DNA from: an uncultured Spiribacter sp.
Lineage (GTDB): Bacteria; Pseudomonadota; Gammaproteobacteria; Nitrococcales; Nitrococcaceae
Length of the DNA stretch: 64,000 nucleotides
Direction: 5' to 3'
Assembly (NCBI GenBank): GCA_937884605.1
Contig: CALGDM010000028.1
Span: 1 to 64,000, forward strand
The stretch's first letter is position 1, and the number at the start of each line of letters is the position of its first letter. The translations under genes were made by a program, and so were the position numbers. The notes under the pieces were generated by a model. The model was given only the letters and a program-made list of their open reading frames with translations. It made no database searches and was not told where the DNA came from. Below are positions 48,751 through 57,549 of this stretch, piece after piece.

Positions 48751-49919
48751 CCCCCGGCGGCCAGAAAACGCTCGATCCGCCGCACCGCCTCGCCCAGACG
48801 ATCGGTATTGGTGGTGTAGGCAAAGCGCACATGCCGCTCGGGCGCGGTGCGCTCAAAGTCGAGGCCGGGCGTGACAGCCACGCCGGCCTGCTCGAGCAGA
48901 CCATGGGCCAGCTCGGTGCTGTCATCGCCCAGTGCGGTGATATCGGCATACAGATAGAACGCCCCGGCGGGATTGCCGGGGATATGAAAGCCGAGATCGC
49001 GCAGCGCGGGCAGCAGATCGTCCCGACGCCGGCGGAACGCGGCGCGGCGCTCCTCGAAGATCGCCTGCGAGGCCGGGGTAAAGCAGGCCAGGGCCGCGTA
49101 CTGCGCCGGCGTCGAGGCGCTGATGAAAAGGTTTTGCATCAGTTTTTCGGCCACCGGCACCCAGTCCGTCGGGACCACCATCCAGCCAAGGCGCCAGCCG
49201 GTCATGCCGAAGTATTTGGAGAAACTGTTGACCACAATCGCCTCCGGCGCATGCGCCAATGCCTGGGCGGGCACGCCGTCGTAATGCAGGCCGTGATAGA
49301 TCTCGTCGACAATCAGGCCAATGCCGCGGCGCTCGCCCAGTGCCGCGAGGCCAGCCAGGTCCGCCGCACTCGCGAGCGTACCGGTGGGATTGCCCGGCGA
49401 GCCCACCAGCATCGCGGCCGTGCGCTCGTCACAGGCCGCCGCCGCCAGCCCCGGCGTCAACTGATAATCGGTGCCGGCATCCACGCGCACTGCTCGGGGG
49501 ACGGCGTCCACCGCTTCGACAAAGTTGCGATTGCACGGATAGCCCGGATCCGGCAGCAGCACATTGCGGCCCGGATCGGCCAGCATCGCCAGGGCCACCA
49601 GCAATGCGCCGCTCGCCCCCGGCGTGATGAGTATGCGGCCCGGGTCGACGCTGACTTTGTAGGCACGCTGATAGTGCCCGGCGATGGCCTCGCGCAGGGC
49701 TGGCAGCCCAGCCGCCGGCTGATACCCCGTCAATCCATCGGCCAGCGCCTGCCGACCCGCCTCGCGAACCGGCGCTGCGGTGGCAAAGTCGGGCTCGCCG
49801 ATCTCCATGTGGATGATGTCCGCACCGCCCGCCTCAAGCTCGCGCGCCCGGGCCAGCAGGGCCATGACATGAAAGGGCTGAACGCGGTGACTGCGCGCGG
49901 AAAGATCAGGGCGTGGCAC
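48747..49919 (-). CDS. Class I/II PLP-dependent aminotransferase
   Basis: This 390-residue aminotransferase of the AspC-like group has YQPAAGLPALREAIA, the PLP-binding SPGNPTGT and VDEIYHGL blocks, and the Schiff-base Lys in NSFSKYFGMTGWRLGW. The C-terminal HVRFAYTTN supplies the substrate-carboxylate Arg. A GTG start at 49919 is chosen (MPRPDLSARSHRVQPF) because GAGG lies five bases before it and a longer frame would cover the gluQ start. The amino donor is not predictable. Since hisC is missing from the pheA-tyrA block, it may help aromatic amination, but this is speculation. Confidence 0.82.
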   Translation of the reverse strand: MPRPDLSARSHRVQPFHVMALLARARELEAGGADIIHMEIGEPDFATAAPVREAGRQALADGLTGYQPAAGLPALREAIAGHYQRAYKVSVDPGRILITPGASGALLVALAMLADPGRNVLLPDPGYPCNRNFVEAVDAVPRAVRVDAGTDYQLTPGLAAAACDERTAAMLVGSPGNPTGTLASAADLAGLAALGERRGIGLIVDEIYHGLHYDGVPAQALAHAPEAIVVNSFSKYFGMTGWRLGWMVVPTDWVPVAEKLMQNLFISASTPAQYAALACFTPASQAIFEERRAAFRRRRDDLLPALRDLGFHIPGNPAGAFYLYADITALGDDSTELAHGLLEQAGVAVTPGLDFERTAPERHVRFAYTTNTDRLGEAVRRIERFLAAGG

Positions 49920-49997
49920 GGAGACCTCGGCGAATGACTGGACTCGCAGTGTAGCAATCCCCGTGGCAGAGTGAGACGACGACGCTAGGACGGCGCT

Positions 49998-50927
49998 ATG
50001 ACTGACACGCACACCATCGGCCGCTTTGCCCCCAGCCCGACGGGCCCGCTCCACCGCGGTTCACTGATCGCGGCACTGGCGAGCTGGCTGGATGCGCGGG
50101 CGGCCGGCGGCGAATGGCGATTGCGCATCGATGATGTCGATCGGGGCCGTTCGCGGGCATCAGCGGCGCGCGACATCCGCACGGCCCTGGAGGCACTCGG
50201 GCTCGAGTGGGACGGTGCAGTGCAGTACCAGAATAGCCGCCGCGAGCACTATCAGGCGGCCCTCGAGCAACTCCAGCGCAGCGGCCACGCCTATCCGTGC
50301 GCCTGCACTCGGCGCGAAGTGGCCGCGCTCGGCGAGGTCGGTCCGGCGGGTATCATCTACCCGGGGACCTGCCGCGCCGGCCTGCCCGCCGGTCGTGACG
50401 CCCGCAGCTGGCGGTTTCGGGTGCCCGAGGGCACTTTGAGCTTCGTCGATCGGCGTCTGGGCCCGCAATCCTTTGTCCCGGCGGCGGCGATTGGCGATTT
50501 TGTGATCCGGCGCGGCGACGGCCTGCACGCCTATCACCTGGCCATGGTGGTGGATGACGCCGCGTTGGGCGTCACCGATGTGGTCCGGGGAGCCGACCTG
50601 CTGGCCGCCACGCCGGCGCAGTTGATGCTGCGAGAGGCACTGGGGCTGCCCGAGCCGCGCCATCTGCATGTGCCGGTGGCCACCGACCCGCGCGGGCGAA
50701 AACTCAGCAAAACCAATGCCGCGCCCGCTGTGGATACCCGCCGGGCGGGAGCCGCGGTGGCCGATGCGCTCGGGTTTCTGGGGCATCCACCCCCGGCCGA
50801 TCTCGCCGATGCCCCGCCGGCGATGATCCTTGAATGGGGAGTCACCCACTGGCAATCCCGGGCAATTCCCGACAACGGCTTGGCATCAGGCCTTCAACAC
50901 CCGCAGTATACGGGCTATAAGATCTAG
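49998..50927 (+). CDS. gluQ: Glutamyl-Q tRNA(Asp) synthetase
   Basis: This 309-residue truncated glutamyl-tRNA synthetase has the HIGH-type motif [18 protein letters not shown] and the KLSKTNAA version of KMSKS. A zinc site is formed by YPCACTRRE with a later Cys in GTCRAG. The anticodon-binding domain is absent, as expected for GluQ, which attaches glutamate to queuosine in tRNA-Asp. It is divergent from the aminotransferase gene and ends just before acs. A possible acs promoter lies in its last codons. Confidence 0.93.
   Translation: MTDTHTIGRFAPSPTGPLHRGSLIAALASWLDARAAGGEWRLRIDDVDRGRSRASAARDIRTALEALGLEWDGAVQYQNSRREHYQAALEQLQRSGHAYPCACTRREVAALGEVGPAGIIYPGTCRAGLPAGRDARSWRFRVPEGTLSFVDRRLGPQSFVPAAAIGDFVIRRGDGLHAYHLAMVVDDAALGVTDVVRGADLLAATPAQLMLREALGLPEPRHLHVPVATDPRGRKLSKTNAAPAVDTRRAGAAVADALGFLGHPPPADLADAPPAMILEWGVTHWQSRAIPDNGLASGLQHPQYTGYKI
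50893..50921 (+). promoter_or_regulatory. Possible sigma-70 promoter of acs
   Basis: TTCAAC at 50893-50898 and TATAAG at 50916-50921 are separated by 17 bases, in the 3' end of gluQ. The start point would be near 50928, about 40 bases before the acs ATG. No sigma-54 promoter was found here. Confidence 0.4.
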
Positions 50928-50968
50928 AACAGACGTTGCATTCTGTCATTGACGAGGAGAAGAACGGC

Positions 50969-52906
50969 ATGGCCGCAGAAAAACGCTATCCGGTGCCGCC
51001 GGAAACCGCCGACAATGCCCTGCTGGGGCGTGAAGCGTATGAGCGCATGTATCGGCGCTCGCTCGAGGACCCGGACGCGTTCTGGGGCGAGCAGGCGGAG
51101 ACCTTCCTTACCTGGTTCGAGCCGTGGGACCGCGTCCGCAACAACGACCTCACGCAGGGGCAGATCCGCTGGTTCGAGGGCGGCAAGCTTAACGTCAGCT
51201 ACAACTGCCTCGACCGCCATCTCGACACGCATGGCGACCGCAACGCCATCATCTGGGAAGGCGACGAGCCGGGGGTCACCCGGCATATCACCTACCGCGA
51301 ACTGCATGCCGATGTCTGCCGACTCGCCAATGTGCTCAAGTCGCGCGGCGTCTCGCGGGGTGACCGGGTATCGATCTACATGCCGATGATCCCCGAGGCC
51401 GTCGTCGCCATGCTGGCCTGCACCCGGATCGGGGCGGTCCACTCCATCGTTTTCGGCGGCTTCTCGCCGCACGCCCTGCGTGATCGCATCGAGGATGCCG
51501 ACTGCCGCACCGTCATCACCGCCGACCAGGGCCTGCGTAGCGGCAAGCCGGTCCCGCTCAAGGAGAATGTCGACAAGGCCATCGCCGATCTCGACCGTGT
51601 GCACTCGGTGATCACGGTGCGCCACACCGGCAACTCGGTGCCCTGGAATGACGAGCGCGACATCGACTACGGCAAGGCGCTTGCCGCTGCCTCCGATGAC
51701 TGCGCGCCCGAGGCGATGGATGCCGAGGATCCGCTGTTCATCCTCTATACCTCGGGGTCCACCGGCAAGCCGAAGGGCGTGCTGCACACCACCGGCGGCT
51801 ACCTGCTGCAGGCGGCGATGACCTTCAAGTACGTCTTCGACTATCACGATGGCGAAGTCTACTGGTGCACTGCCGACGTCGGCTGGATCACGGGGCATAG
51901 TTATATCGTTTACGGGCCGCTCGCCAACGGCGCCACCAGCCTGGTGTTCGAGGGCGTTCCGACCTACCCCGATGCGGGACGGTTCTGGCAGGTCATCGAC
52001 GACCATCAGGTCAACATCTTCTACACCGCGCCCACCGCCATCCGGTCACTGATGGGTCAGGGCGAAGCGATGGTCAAAAAGCACTCCCGGCAGTCCCTGC
52101 GTGTGCTGGGCACGGTGGGTGAGCCCATCAACCCCGAGGCCTGGGAGTGGTATTACCGCGTGGTCGGTGACGAGCGCTGCCGCATCGTCGACACCTGGTG
52201 GCAGACGGAGACCGGCGCGATCATGATCTCGGCACTGCCGGGTGCCGTCGATCTCAAGCCCGGCTCGGCGACGCTGCCGTTCTTTGGTGTCGAGCCGCAG
52301 CTCGTGGACAACGAGGGCAACGTCCTCGAGGGTGCCACCGAGGGCAATCTGTGCATCACTCAGGCCTGGCCGAGCATGATGCGCACGATCCACGGCGACC
52401 ATGAGCGCTTCATGAACACCTACCTCACGACCTACCCTGGCAAGTACTTTACCGGCGACGGCGCACGCCGCGACGAGGAAGGTTACTACTGGATCACCGG
52501 CCGAGTGGACGACGTGCTCAACGTCTCGGGCCATCGCATGGGCACCGCCGAAATCGAAAGTGCGCTGGTGCTGCATGATGCCGTGGCCGAGGCCGCCGTG
52601 GTGGGATACCCCCATGACCTGAAGGGTCAGGGCATCTACTGCTATGTCACGCTGGTGCAGGGCAAAGAGCCCAGCGACGACCTGCAGAAAGAGCTCGCCG
52701 GTCTGGTGCGCAGTGAAATTGGTCCCATCGCCAAGCCCGATGTCATCCAGTGGGCCCCGGGCCTGCCCAAGACACGCTCGGGCAAGATCATGCGGCGGAT
52801 CCTGCGCAAGGTGGCCACCAACGAGCTGGATAGTCTGGGAGACACCAGCACCCTGGCCGACCCGGGCGTGGTGGATGATCTGATCAGCCAGCGGGCCAAC
52901 CAGTAG
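50969..52906 (+). CDS. acs: Acetyl-coenzyme A synthetase
   Basis: Acs activates acetate to acetyl-CoA through acetyl-AMP. The 645-residue enzyme has the AMP-forming motifs [40 protein letters not shown] and the acetylation-controlled Lys in [13 protein letters not shown] near the C-terminus. The ATG at 50969 has GAGGAGA eight bases upstream. A terminator-like hairpin follows and then the symporter genes, so it forms a conserved acetate-use locus with them. It would consume the acetate made by the aldehyde dehydrogenase at 46789. Confidence 0.96.
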   Translation: MAAEKRYPVPPETADNALLGREAYERMYRRSLEDPDAFWGEQAETFLTWFEPWDRVRNNDLTQGQIRWFEGGKLNVSYNCLDRHLDTHGDRNAIIWEGDEPGVTRHITYRELHADVCRLANVLKSRGVSRGDRVSIYMPMIPEAVVAMLACTRIGAVHSIVFGGFSPHALRDRIEDADCRTVITADQGLRSGKPVPLKENVDKAIADLDRVHSVITVRHTGNSVPWNDERDIDYGKALAAASDDCAPEAMDAEDPLFILYTSGSTGKPKGVLHTTGGYLLQAAMTFKYVFDYHDGEVYWCTADVGWITGHSYIVYGPLANGATSLVFEGVPTYPDAGRFWQVIDDHQVNIFYTAPTAIRSLMGQGEAMVKKHSRQSLRVLGTVGEPINPEAWEWYYRVVGDERCRIVDTWWQTETGAIMISALPGAVDLKPGSATLPFFGVEPQLVDNEGNVLEGATEGNLCITQAWPSMMRTIHGDHERFMNTYLTTYPGKYFTGDGARRDEEGYYWITGRVDDVLNVSGHRMGTAEIESALVLHDAVAEAAVVGYPHDLKGQGIYCYVTLVQGKEPSDDLQKELAGLVRSEIGPIAKPDVIQWAPGLPKTRSGKIMRRILRKVATNELDSLGDTSTLADPGVVDDLISQRANQ

Positions 52907-52914
52907 AAACGCCT

Positions 52915-52951
52915 GCCCGGCGATTTCCCAGGGGATTCGCCGGGCGGTTTT
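52915..52951 (+). terminator. Intrinsic terminator after acs
   Basis: GCCCGGCGA at 52915-52923 pairs perfectly with TCGCCGGGC at 52937-52945, with flanking CC/GG pairs, and is followed by GGTTTT. The T run is short, so some read-through into the symporter genes is likely. Confidence 0.65.
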
Positions 52952-53078
52952 ACCGCGATAGACCGAGCCAGGGAGGACCTCACCAACACGACGAGATTGC
53001 CACCGATCCATAATCACAAAAAGCGACAGGTCGCCGGACGACACTGTCATACGACATCACCGCAGGAGGAGCGGAAGC

Positions 53079-53345
53079 ATGGCTTCTAATCAGGAACAGG
53101 CCGCCATGGCCTACTGGAAGGAGAACGTCAGACTGCTGATCACGCTGCTGATCATCTGGTTTGTCGTCTCTTATGGACTGGGCATCATTCTGGCCCCATT
53201 GCTCAATAACATCATGATCGCGGGCTATCCCCTCGGCTTCTGGTTCGCCCAGCAGGGCGCGATTTACACGTTTATCGTCCTGATTTTCGTCTACGTGTTC
53301 AGAATGAATGCGCTGGATCGAAAATACGACGTGTACGAAAAGTAA
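53079..53345 (+). CDS. DUF4212 small membrane subunit of a sodium/solute symporter
   Basis: This 88-residue protein has two membrane helices (about residues 17-40 and 54-76) and the family text YWKENVRLLITLLIIWFVVSYG, GYPLGFWFAQQG and the final VFRMNALDRKYDVYEK. DUF4212 proteins are encoded directly before VC_2705-type acetate symporters and are thought to be their small partner. The ribosome site GGAGGAGCGG lies just upstream. The symporter starts 15 bases after its stop. Confidence 0.93.
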   Translation: MASNQEQAAMAYWKENVRLLITLLIIWFVVSYGLGIILAPLLNNIMIAGYPLGFWFAQQGAIYTFIVLIFVYVFRMNALDRKYDVYEK

Positions 53346-53360
53346 CGAGGGGAATTCGAC

Positions 53361-55115
53361 ATGGATCTCGCACTTACTACTTATCTGATTGTCGGCGCTA
53401 CCTTCGTCCTGTATATCGGTATCGCGATCTGGGCCAAGGCAGGAAGCACCGGCGAATTCTATGTCGCCGGCAAGGGGGTTCACCCAATTGCCAACGGCAT
53501 GGCCACCGCAGCGGACTGGATGTCCGCGGCCTCCTTTATTTCGATGGCCGGTCTCATCGCCTTTCTGGGTTACGACGCCTCTGTCTACCTGATGGGATGG
53601 ACTGGCGGCTATGTGCTCCTGGCACTGCTGCTTGCGCCTTATCTGCGCAAATTCGGTAAGTTCACGGTCCCCGAATTCATCGGCGACCGGTTCTACTCCA
53701 AGACGGCCCGCGTCATTGCGGTCATTGCCCTGATCGTTGCCTCGATCACCTACGTCATCGGGCAGATGAAGGGCATTGGCGTCGCCTTTTCGCGTTTCCT
53801 CGAGACGAGCTACGAGGTTGGGCTTTTCATCGGTATGGCGATCGTCTTTTTCTATGCCGTGATCGGTGGCATGAAGGGCATCACCTATACCCAGATCGCC
53901 CAGTACTGCGTGATGATCTTTGCCTACACGATCCCGGCGATCTTCATCTCGCTGGCCATTACGGGCAATCCGGCGCCACAGCTGGGTCTGGGCGGCACGG
54001 TCGCCGACGGCCAGTATCTGCTCAACACCCTCGACAACATCCTTGTCGATCTCGGGTTTTCGCAGTACACGGCGATGAAGGGCACCACACTCAACATGTT
54101 CTTCCTGACCATGTCGCTGATGATCGGCACCGCCGGTCTGCCCCACGTCATCGTGCGCTTTTTCACGGTGCCAAGGGTCCGGGATGCCCGACTGTCGGCC
54201 GGATGGACGTTGATTTTCATCGCCATTCTCTACACCACGGCACCGGCCGTGGGCGCGATGTCGTTCTACAACCTGATCAACACCGTCCAGCCGGGTGAGA
54301 TCGGGGCCGAGGACGGCAACCTGGCCTACGAGAATGTGCCGGGCTGGTTCTCGCGCTGGGAAGAGACCGGCCTCCTCGCCTGGGACGACAAGAACGACGA
54401 CGGCCGTATCCAGTACTACAACGCCGACAACCCGGCCTTCGAGTCCACCGCCGAGTCCTATGGCTGGCAGGGCAATGAGCTGACCGTTGATCGCGACATC
54501 ATGGTCATGGCCAACCCGGAGATCGCACAGTTGCCCAACTGGGTGATCGCGCTGACAGTCGCCGGTGGCCTCGCGGCAGCCCTGTCCACAGCGGCCGGAC
54601 TGCTCATGGCGATCTCCTCGTCGATCTCCCATGACCTGATCAAGGGGGTCATCAACCCGAAGATAGGCGAGAAGAGCGAGTTGCTGGCGGCGCGAATAGC
54701 GATGGGCGTAGCGGTCCTTGTGGCCGGCTACTTAGGCCTGAATCCACCCGGATTTGCGGCTCAGGTCGTCGCACTGGCCTTCGGACTGGCGGCCTCCTCG
54801 CTGTTCCCGGTTCTCATGCTCGGCATCTTCAACCGGCGTATGAACAGTTCCGGCGCCATCGCAGGCATGCTCTCGGGGCTAACCTTCACCTTGATCTATG
54901 TGTTCATCTTCAAGGGCTGGTTCTTCATCCCCGGCACCAACATGCTGCCGGACACGCCGGAGAACTGGCTGTTCGGGATCGGACCTCAGTCCATCGGTGC
55001 CATTGGCGCGTTGATCAACGTTATCGTGGCTGCGCTCGTGTCACGGGCCACGGCCCCGCCGCCGAAGGAAATCCAGGAACTGGTGGAGAGTATTCGGGTG
55101 CCGCGCTCGGCCTGA
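53361..55115 (+). CDS. actP: ActP-like sodium/acetate symporter (VC_2705 subfamily)
   Basis: This 584-residue SSS-family transporter has about 13 membrane segments, beginning LALTTYLIVGATFVLYIGIAIW. AGKGVHPIANGMATAADWMSAASFISMAG is the sodium-site region; VIGGMKGITYTQIAQY and GLAAALSTAAGLLMAISSSISHDL are also conserved. An extracytoplasmic insertion (about residues 315-385, rich in Asp and Glu) is typical of this subfamily. Partners and gene order with acs point to acetate or another short carboxylate. A strong terminator follows. Confidence 0.92.
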   Translation: MDLALTTYLIVGATFVLYIGIAIWAKAGSTGEFYVAGKGVHPIANGMATAADWMSAASFISMAGLIAFLGYDASVYLMGWTGGYVLLALLLAPYLRKFGKFTVPEFIGDRFYSKTARVIAVIALIVASITYVIGQMKGIGVAFSRFLETSYEVGLFIGMAIVFFYAVIGGMKGITYTQIAQYCVMIFAYTIPAIFISLAITGNPAPQLGLGGTVADGQYLLNTLDNILVDLGFSQYTAMKGTTLNMFFLTMSLMIGTAGLPHVIVRFFTVPRVRDARLSAGWTLIFIAILYTTAPAVGAMSFYNLINTVQPGEIGAEDGNLAYENVPGWFSRWEETGLLAWDDKNDDGRIQYYNADNPAFESTAESYGWQGNELTVDRDIMVMANPEIAQLPNWVIALTVAGGLAAALSTAAGLLMAISSSISHDLIKGVINPKIGEKSELLAARIAMGVAVLVAGYLGLNPPGFAAQVVALAFGLAASSLFPVLMLGIFNRRMNSSGAIAGMLSGLTFTLIYVFIFKGWFFIPGTNMLPDTPENWLFGIGPQSIGAIGALINVIVAALVSRATAPPPKEIQELVESIRVPRSA

Positions 55116-55137
55116 GCGCCCTGACCCGTCAAGCCAA

Positions 55138-55167
55138 CCCCGGTGGCCCTGCCACCGGGGTTTTTTT
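55138..55167. terminator. Strong intrinsic terminator after actP
   Basis: CCCCGGTGGC at 55138-55147 pairs perfectly with GCCACCGGGG at 55151-55160 across a three-base loop and is followed by seven T. It overlaps the last codon of the convergent DUF294 gene. On the minus strand it lacks a T run, so it mainly serves actP. Confidence 0.92.
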
Positions 55168-57052
55168 ATAGCTGAAACCGCACTTCGAGCTTCTTGTGAA
55201 GCCGCCGCGCCTCGCGGAAGGCCTCCTTGAGGATCCGCCGATCCATCGGATTGACGTTCTCGGGATCCAGACGGTTGCCCATGGTGTCGCCGGTGACCGA
55301 CTGCTGCTGGTGCTCGCGCATTCTGAGCAACTGGACAAAGGCAAACGAACGCTCGAACGCTCCGGCATCCTCGGCGGTGAGTACGCCTGCGCGGGCGAGT
55401 TCGCGAAACCGGGTCTGGGTGTGCCCATCGGCAATGCCCGCCTGCAGGGCCAGCACCCGGGAGGCATCGACAAACGGGGTCAGACCCCGCACCTTGAGGT
55501 CCAGTCGATGGACGCCGTCGACATCGCGATCGGTCACAAAGTCCCGGAACACCCCCAGCGGCGGTTTGATGGCCAGTGCATTGGCCGCCAGTGTATGGAG
55601 GAATACCGAATTGCCCGCGGCCAGCTCCACCACCCGACGCTGCAGGGCCTCACCGGTGACCAGATCGCCCCATACGGGTCGAAAGTCGAAGTAGATCGTT
55701 GAACTGAGCACATTCTCCGGCGTGGCACTGGCCACCAGCCGGGCAAAGGTCGCCTCCCACTCCTCAAAGCTCAGGCACAGTCCCGGGTTGCTAGCCATCA
55801 CATTCCCCGTGCACAACGCAAAACCGCAGGCATCCAGCACCTCGTTGATACGCCGGGCCAGCGGCAGCAGGCGCTCGCGCACGGCTTCCGGTGTCTCGTC
55901 GCCGGGATCAAACAGGATGCCGTTGTCCTGATCGGTGACCCGGGTCTGCTCGCGTCGCCCCTCGCTGCCAAAGGCAATCCAGGTAAACGCGACGCCAGGA
56001 TCGCCACGCTCGGCCAGAACCAGCTCGATGGCGCGGGTGACCGTGCGGTCATTGAGCAGCGTGATGATACGGGTGATCTGCTCGACGCCGGCGCCATGGG
56101 CCATCATGCTGTCGATCAATGCCCCGACCTGGCCGCGCGCCAGCACCAGCGAGTCCACATCCTCGGCGCCGGTGATCGAGCGTGTCAGGTGGACCAGATT
56201 GATGCGCTGCAGGGCAAAGATGTCGCGCTCGGAAATGACACCGGCCAGTCGCCCGCGGGCGTCGGTGACGATCATGTGACGGATATGATGCCGCGCCATC
56301 TCGACCACCGCCTCGAAGGCGTAGGTCTGGGTATCCAGCGTGATCGGCTCGCGGGTCATCACCGCCGCCAGCGATTCATCCAGATGGCTGCCCTGCGCGA
56401 CCACGCTGCGCAGGTCGTGCAGTGTAAAGATGCCCTGGGGGCGCTCGTCGGCATCAGTGACCAGCACACTGCCCACCTTGCGTGTCTGCATGGTGGCCAC
56501 GGCCTCGCGGACCGAGGTGTGGGCCTCGCAGGTCAGCGGATGGCGATTCATGAGCTCGCCCAGCGGGGTGTCCATGGTGGTATCGCTGCCCAGGTTGCCG
56601 GCGGCGCGGTGCTGGATGTCCTGCTGGACCTGATCGAGTAATCCGCTCACTCCGCGCAGGCAGTAGTCACGGAACATGGGACTTTCGCTGACGAGATGCT
56701 CGAAGGTGGTCCGGGGGATGCGCAGACACTGCGTCGGCGTGCCGGCGCGATAGACCGTGCGGGTGGCTCGCTGACCGATCATCGCCGCCATCGGGAAATT
56801 GTCCCCGGGACCCAGCTCAAAACGCTCGCCACCGGGGCGCTCGGCGCGCACCTGACCGTCGACAATCAAGTAGAAATAGCCGGCCGGCTCCACCGACGGC
56901 TCGAGAATGACCGTGCCGGCGGTATAGCGGCAGACCTCGCAATGCTCGCGAAAATGCCGCTGCAGCGCCCGTGGCAAACGGTCGAAAGGGGCATGCGCAT
57001 CCAGAAATCCGCGTACCACCGAAGCGTCGGTGTCGGCCGTGTCGTCGGTCAT
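55166..57052 (-). CDS. cNMP-binding/CBS/DUF294 nucleotidyltransferase-like regulatory protein
   Basis: This 628-residue cytoplasmic protein has a cyclic-nucleotide-binding domain (about residues 20-135, including VEPAGYFYLIVDGQVRAE), a CBS pair (about 165-290, HTSVREAVATMQTRKVGSVLVTD and HHIRHMIVTDARGRLAGVISERDI), a DUF294 nucleotidyltransferase domain with AFGSEGRREQTRVTDQDNGILF, and a C-terminal DUF294_C domain. The GS..R and DxD residues of the GlnD-like active site are intact. It probably reads cAMP and adenylate levels and may modify a partner, perhaps the symporter. It is convergent with actP and divergent from the receiver gene. Confidence 0.88.
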   Translation of the reverse strand: MTDDTADTDASVVRGFLDAHAPFDRLPRALQRHFREHCEVCRYTAGTVILEPSVEPAGYFYLIVDGQVRAERPGGERFELGPGDNFPMAAMIGQRATRTVYRAGTPTQCLRIPRTTFEHLVSESPMFRDYCLRGVSGLLDQVQQDIQHRAAGNLGSDTTMDTPLGELMNRHPLTCEAHTSVREAVATMQTRKVGSVLVTDADERPQGIFTLHDLRSVVAQGSHLDESLAAVMTREPITLDTQTYAFEAVVEMARHHIRHMIVTDARGRLAGVISERDIFALQRINLVHLTRSITGAEDVDSLVLARGQVGALIDSMMAHGAGVEQITRIITLLNDRTVTRAIELVLAERGDPGVAFTWIAFGSEGRREQTRVTDQDNGILFDPGDETPEAVRERLLPLARRINEVLDACGFALCTGNVMASNPGLCLSFEEWEATFARLVASATPENVLSSTIYFDFRPVWGDLVTGEALQRRVVELAAGNSVFLHTLAANALAIKPPLGVFRDFVTDRDVDGVHRLDLKVRGLTPFVDASRVLALQAGIADGHTQTRFRELARAGVLTAEDAGAFERSFAFVQLLRMREHQQQSVTGDTMGNRLDPENVNPMDRRILKEAFREARRLHKKLEVRFQL

Positions 57053-57121
57053 CGCTGTCTCCCGGGTGATTCATTGACGTCTACTGGCAGCGTACCTCGA
57101 CAAACGGGCATGGGAGTAGCC

Positions 57122-57127
57122 TATACT
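57122..57127 (+). promoter_or_regulatory. Candidate -10 element for the pseudo-receiver operon
   Basis: TATACT is a good -10 hexamer. The best -35, TCGACA at 57097-57102, is 19 bases upstream, which is longer than optimal. Transcription would start near 57134, just before a GA-rich ribosome site. Confidence 0.35.
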
Positions 57128-57158
57128 GGCCGAAAAGAGGAGGAGGCAGCATCCACGG

Positions 57159-57173
57159 ATGCTGAGCGGCTAA
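57159..57173 (+). CDS. Possible four-codon upstream peptide (MLSG), translationally coupled
   Basis: ATG CTG AGC GGC TAA follows a strong GAGGAGGAGG at 57137-57146. The TAA shares its last A with the ATG of the receiver gene (TAATG). The receiver start itself has no good ribosome site within 15 bases. A coupled leader would explain how it is translated. The spacing of 12 bases from the GA-rich site is long, so this is tentative. Confidence 0.35.
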   Translation: MLSG

Positions 57174-57547
57174 TGGTTAAAACAATTCTGATTGTCGACC
57201 ATGAATCCAACCTGACCAGTGCCCTGCGTTTTCTACTCGAGCAGTCGGGCTTTCGGGTGGCACTCGCCAACAATGGCACTCAGGCCGAGGCAGCAATGGC
57301 CGAGGCCGCCCCGGATGTCGCGCTGGTCAACACCACATTGCCCGATCGCAGCGGTTATGACCTCTGCCAGCGCCTGCTCCGGGGCGCCGGCGCCATGGGG
57401 CTACCGATCCTGATGCTGACCTCACACAGTCTCGAGGTGGAGCGCGAAAAGGCCTTCTCGCTGGGCGCCACGGACTTTATCGTCAAGCCCTTCGATCCGA
57501 CCGCCATCCTCGGCCGGATCCGCTCGCTGGCAAGCGGAGCCGCCTGA
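57173..57547 (+). CDS. Pseudo-receiver domain protein (phospho-acceptor Asp replaced by Asn)
   Basis: This 124-residue protein is a stand-alone CheY-like receiver. The fold markers are present: ILIVDHESNL with the acidic pocket D9 and E11, LMLTSH with the conserved Thr, and FIVKPFDP with Lys105. At the position of the phosphorylated Asp the sequence is ALVNTTLPDRSGYDLC, so residue 53 is Asn. It cannot be phosphorylated normally and may be locked in one state or bind a partner or ligand. It is followed after two bases by the pseudo-kinase/exonuclease gene. No output domain is present. Confidence 0.85.
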   Translation: MVKTILIVDHESNLTSALRFLLEQSGFRVALANNGTQAEAAMAEAAPDVALVNTTLPDRSGYDLCQRLLRGAGAMGLPILMLTSHSLEVEREKAFSLGATDFIVKPFDPTAILGRIRSLASGAA

Positions 57548-57549
57548 GG

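Noticed and set aside
50928-50968. Sigma-54 promoter before acs
   Set aside because: A TTGGCA lies upstream in gluQ, but no GC pair occurs at the required 10-base distance.
53079-55115. Symporter pair as recently acquired DNA because of slightly lower GC
   Set aside because: The difference is explained by the hydrophobic amino acids of membrane proteins, and the acs–DUF4212–actP order is common in Gammaproteobacteria.
57149-57162. GCATCC/GGATGC inverted repeat before the receiver gene, as a terminator or riboswitch
   Set aside because: The spacer is only two bases, so the full stem cannot form, and nothing else suggests a structured leader.
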